Part shown: positions 62,387-64,000 of the stretch, one piece after another
Numbering within the stretch: the first letter of the stretch is position 1
Layout of the letters: every line of letters begins with the position of its first letter
Source: Streptomyces sp. AC555_RSS877
Lineage (GTDB): Bacteria > Actinomycetota > Actinomycetes > Streptomycetales > Streptomycetaceae
NCBI RefSeq assembly: GCF_019049245.1
Contig: NZ_JAGMUK010000060.1
Location: 75,829 to 139,828 of the forward strand
Reading direction: 5' to 3'
Length of the DNA: 64,000 nt
Program-made: the position numbers and the translations under genes
Notes under the pieces: generated by a model
Database searches by the model: none
What the model saw: only the letters and a program-made list of their open reading frames with translations
Told to the model about the DNA's origin: nothing

Positions 62387-63228
62387 CCACGACCGCCGTA
62401 CGACCACGGTCGCAGGCGCCCGACGAGCGCCTGCCCGGTGTCTGGGGCATCGGTCTCGGGCGCGGCGCCCTGGAGCTCCGGCAGTTCTTCCGGCAGCGCG
62501 ACCACGTGGTGTTCACCTTCGCCTTCCCGGTGGTGTTCCTGTTCCTCTTCGCGTCGATCTTCCGCGACGACGTCCGGGGCGCGGGCATCAACGCCTCGCA
62601 GCTGTACGTCCCGGCGATGATGGCCGCCGGCATCATGTCGACGAGTTTCCAGTCCCTCGGCGTCTCGATCGCCATCGAGCGGGACGAGAAGGTGCTGCGG
62701 CGGCTGCGCGGCACGCCGATGCCTCCGGCGGCGTACTTCCTCGGCAAGATCTGGCTGGTTCTGGTCACCGGTCTGCTGGAGACCGCGATCCTGCTGCTCG
62801 TCGGCACGGCCTTCTACGACATCGATCTGCCCTCGGACGCGGGGCGGTGGCTCGACTTCGCCTGGATCTTCGTTCTCGGTCTGACGGCGTGCTCGCTGCT
62901 CGGGATCGCGATCAGTTCGGTCCCGAAGACCGGCAAGAGCGCGACCTCCGTGGTGGTTCTCCCGTTCCTGGTCCTGCAGTTCATCTCCGGGGTGTACATC
63001 GCGATCGACACCATCCCGGGCTGGATGCTGAACATCGGCGCGCTGTTCCCGCTGAAGTGGATGTGCCAGGGCCTGCGCGGTGTGTTCCTTCCGGAGTCGG
63101 CGCAGGTCCTGGAGCAGGCCGGGGACTGGGAGTTCGGACGGATCGCCCTGGTGCTGGGGGCGTGGTGCGTCGGAGGATTGCTGCTGTGTCTGCTGACCTT
63201 CCGGTGGAAGAACCGGCGCGACGGGTGA
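62383..63228 (+). CDS. ABC-2 type permease
   Basis: 281 residues with six membrane segments, including FTFAFPVVFLFLFASIF, AAGIMSTSFQSLGVSIAIERDEKVLRRLRGTPMPPAAYF (the conserved cytoplasmic ABC-2 block) and VVVLPFLVLQFISGVYIAI. Partner of the preceding ATPase in an exporter of unknown substrate. Its stop overlaps the histidine kinase start (GTGA). Confidence 0.92.
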   Translation: MTTTAVRPRSQAPDERLPGVWGIGLGRGALELRQFFRQRDHVVFTFAFPVVFLFLFASIFRDDVRGAGINASQLYVPAMMAAGIMSTSFQSLGVSIAIERDEKVLRRLRGTPMPPAAYFLGKIWLVLVTGLLETAILLLVGTAFYDIDLPSDAGRWLDFAWIFVLGLTACSLLGIAISSVPKTGKSATSVVVLPFLVLQFISGVYIAIDTIPGWMLNIGALFPLKWMCQGLRGVFLPESAQVLEQAGDWEFGRIALVLGAWCVGGLLLCLLTFRWKNRRDG

Positions 63229-64000
63229 CCGACCCGGACGATGTCGTCGGCGCCTACACCTGGGCGCGGTCGTTCCGGATCTGGGACACCTACTTCGCGC
63301 TCATCTGGCTGGCCACCCTGGTGTTCGTGCTCGGCACGGCGAACCCGGGGTGGCCGGTCCGCCTCGCCGCGGCGGCGCTGCTCGTGCCTCTCATCCCCCT
63401 GTTCGTGTGGGTGGGGCGGCCCATCCTGCGGGGCGATCCGCCCGAGGAACGACAGGCGCTCGGCTACCTGGTGGCGGCGATGGCGCTGTTCCTGCCGTCG
63501 GCGATCCTCGTGGGCGAGACCCGGCTGATGACCTTCGCGCTGGTCCCCCAGTGCTTCATGTCGTTGCGGATCCGGCGGGCACTGACGGCGGTGGCCGTCA
63601 TCAATCTCGCGCCCGTGGCCGGCTGGGCCCTGCTGTGGTGGCCGAGCGACCAGGACGTCTTCTTCAACGGGCTGTTCGCCGTGGTCACCCTCGTCTTCTC
63701 GGTGGCCCTCGGCACCTGGGTCATCCGGATCATCGAGCAGAGCCAGGAGCGGGCCGAGCTGATCGCCGAACTCGACGCGAGCCGCCACGAGGTCTCCCGG
63801 CTGTCGGCCGCGCACGGCGCCCTGGCCGAGCGGGAGCGGATGGCCCGGGAGATCCACGACACGCTCGCGCAGGGCTTCACCAGCCTGCTGATGCTGGTGC
63901 AGGCCGTCGAGGCGGAGCTCGACCACGACGTGTCCCAGGCCCGCCGGCATCTGGCGCTGATGGACGAGACGGCCCGGCTGAACCTCGCCGAGGCCCGCGC
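63225..64000 (+). CDS. Sensor histidine kinase (NarL/DesK type), C-terminus cut by window edge
   Basis: About 258 residues are visible from GTG 63225. Five to six hydrophobic segments (YFALIWLATLVFVLG to AVVTLVFSVALGTWVIRII) are followed by a short coiled coil and the HisKA_3 dimerisation helix with the phospho-acceptor His211 in RMAREIHDTLAQGFTSLL. The ATPase domain lies beyond the edge. Translational overlap with the permease suggests the kinase and a response regulator outside the window control the ABC exporter. Confidence 0.9.
   Translation, partial: MTDPDDVVGAYTWARSFRIWDTYFALIWLATLVFVLGTANPGWPVRLAAAALLVPLIPLFVWVGRPILRGDPPEERQALGYLVAAMALFLPSAILVGETRLMTFALVPQCFMSLRIRRALTAVAVINLAPVAGWALLWWPSDQDVFFNGLFAVVTLVFSVALGTWVIRIIEQSQERAELIAELDASRHEVSRLSAAHGALAERERMAREIHDTLAQGFTSLLMLVQAVEAELDHDVSQARRHLALMDETARLNLAEAR

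Overview
The window reads as a stretch of a Streptomyces chromosome. Base composition is very GC-rich, codons end mostly in G or C, GTG starts are common, and many genes overlap by 4 bases (ATGA/GTGA). It carries markers of the genus: bldD, the actinobacterial integration host factor (sIHF), a CBS-domain GuaB1, and an actinobacterial-type PriA without helicase motifs. From about 17 kb to 61 kb the order guaB1 - rpe - fmt/rsmB - priA - metK - coaBC - rpoZ - gmk - sIHF - pyrF/D - carB/A - pyrC/B/R - bldD - nusB - efp - aroB/K/C/E - mltG - yqgF - alaS - rpsD - rarA follows the conserved core order I recall from S. coelicolor. That comparison is from memory and was not computed.

Left part (1-16.9 kb), accessory and partly eroded. 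The end of a riboflavin operon (ribE under an FMN riboswitch) is followed by an orphan promoter with a DasR-like site. This promoter abuts the frameshifted tail of an ECF-type sigma factor gene and looks like a deletion scar. Next come an NmrA-like reductase, a divergent ROK regulator/MFS pair with two operator-like palindromes, an exported GH6 glycosidase and a DUF5995 protein. A 171-bp MITE-like element sits exactly at the stop codon of a lysine 2-monooxygenase gene (davB), whose partner is davA (delta-aminovaleramidase). A decayed transport/phosphatase cluster follows: a HAD-EEP fusion, a 5'-truncated ABC ATPase with a mutated Walker A lysine, and a frameshifted GntR regulator. An Lrp/AsnC regulator and a cationic-amino-acid-type permease close this part. 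The davA and permease upstream regions share arrays of TTGCG elements with nearly the same helically phased spacing, which suggests one Lrp-controlled lysine (or arginine) uptake and oxidation regulon.

Middle part (17-44 kb), mostly housekeeping on the minus strand. It holds purine salvage (guaB1), pentose phosphate (rpe), translation initiation and rRNA modification (fmt, rsmB), SAM synthesis (metK) and CoA synthesis (coaBC). A sIHF-gmk-rpoZ-coaBC run follows. The near-complete de novo pyrimidine set is pyrR-pyrB-pyrC-(membrane protein)-carA-carB-pyrD-pyrF, with a likely PyrR-binding leader on pyrR and a strong hairpin between carB and pyrD. bldD diverges from pyrR and has an exact BldD box over its promoter.

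Right part (44-64 kb). efp-nusB, an unusual M24 peptidase homologue and a P-loop protein are followed by the shikimate set aroE-aroC-aroK-aroB, joined to mltG, yqgF and alaS. The remains of a large LuxR-type ATPase gene lie just before rpsD. rarA and a VKOR-family membrane protein come next, and the window ends in a divergent ABC exporter operon with a sensor histidine kinase cut by the edge. I found no tRNA, rRNA, CRISPR array, prophage or intact insertion sequence. I see no convincing candidate for an entirely new multi-gene system; the most interesting signals are the shared Lrp-like arrays, the gene-remodelling scars and several proteins with altered active sites.
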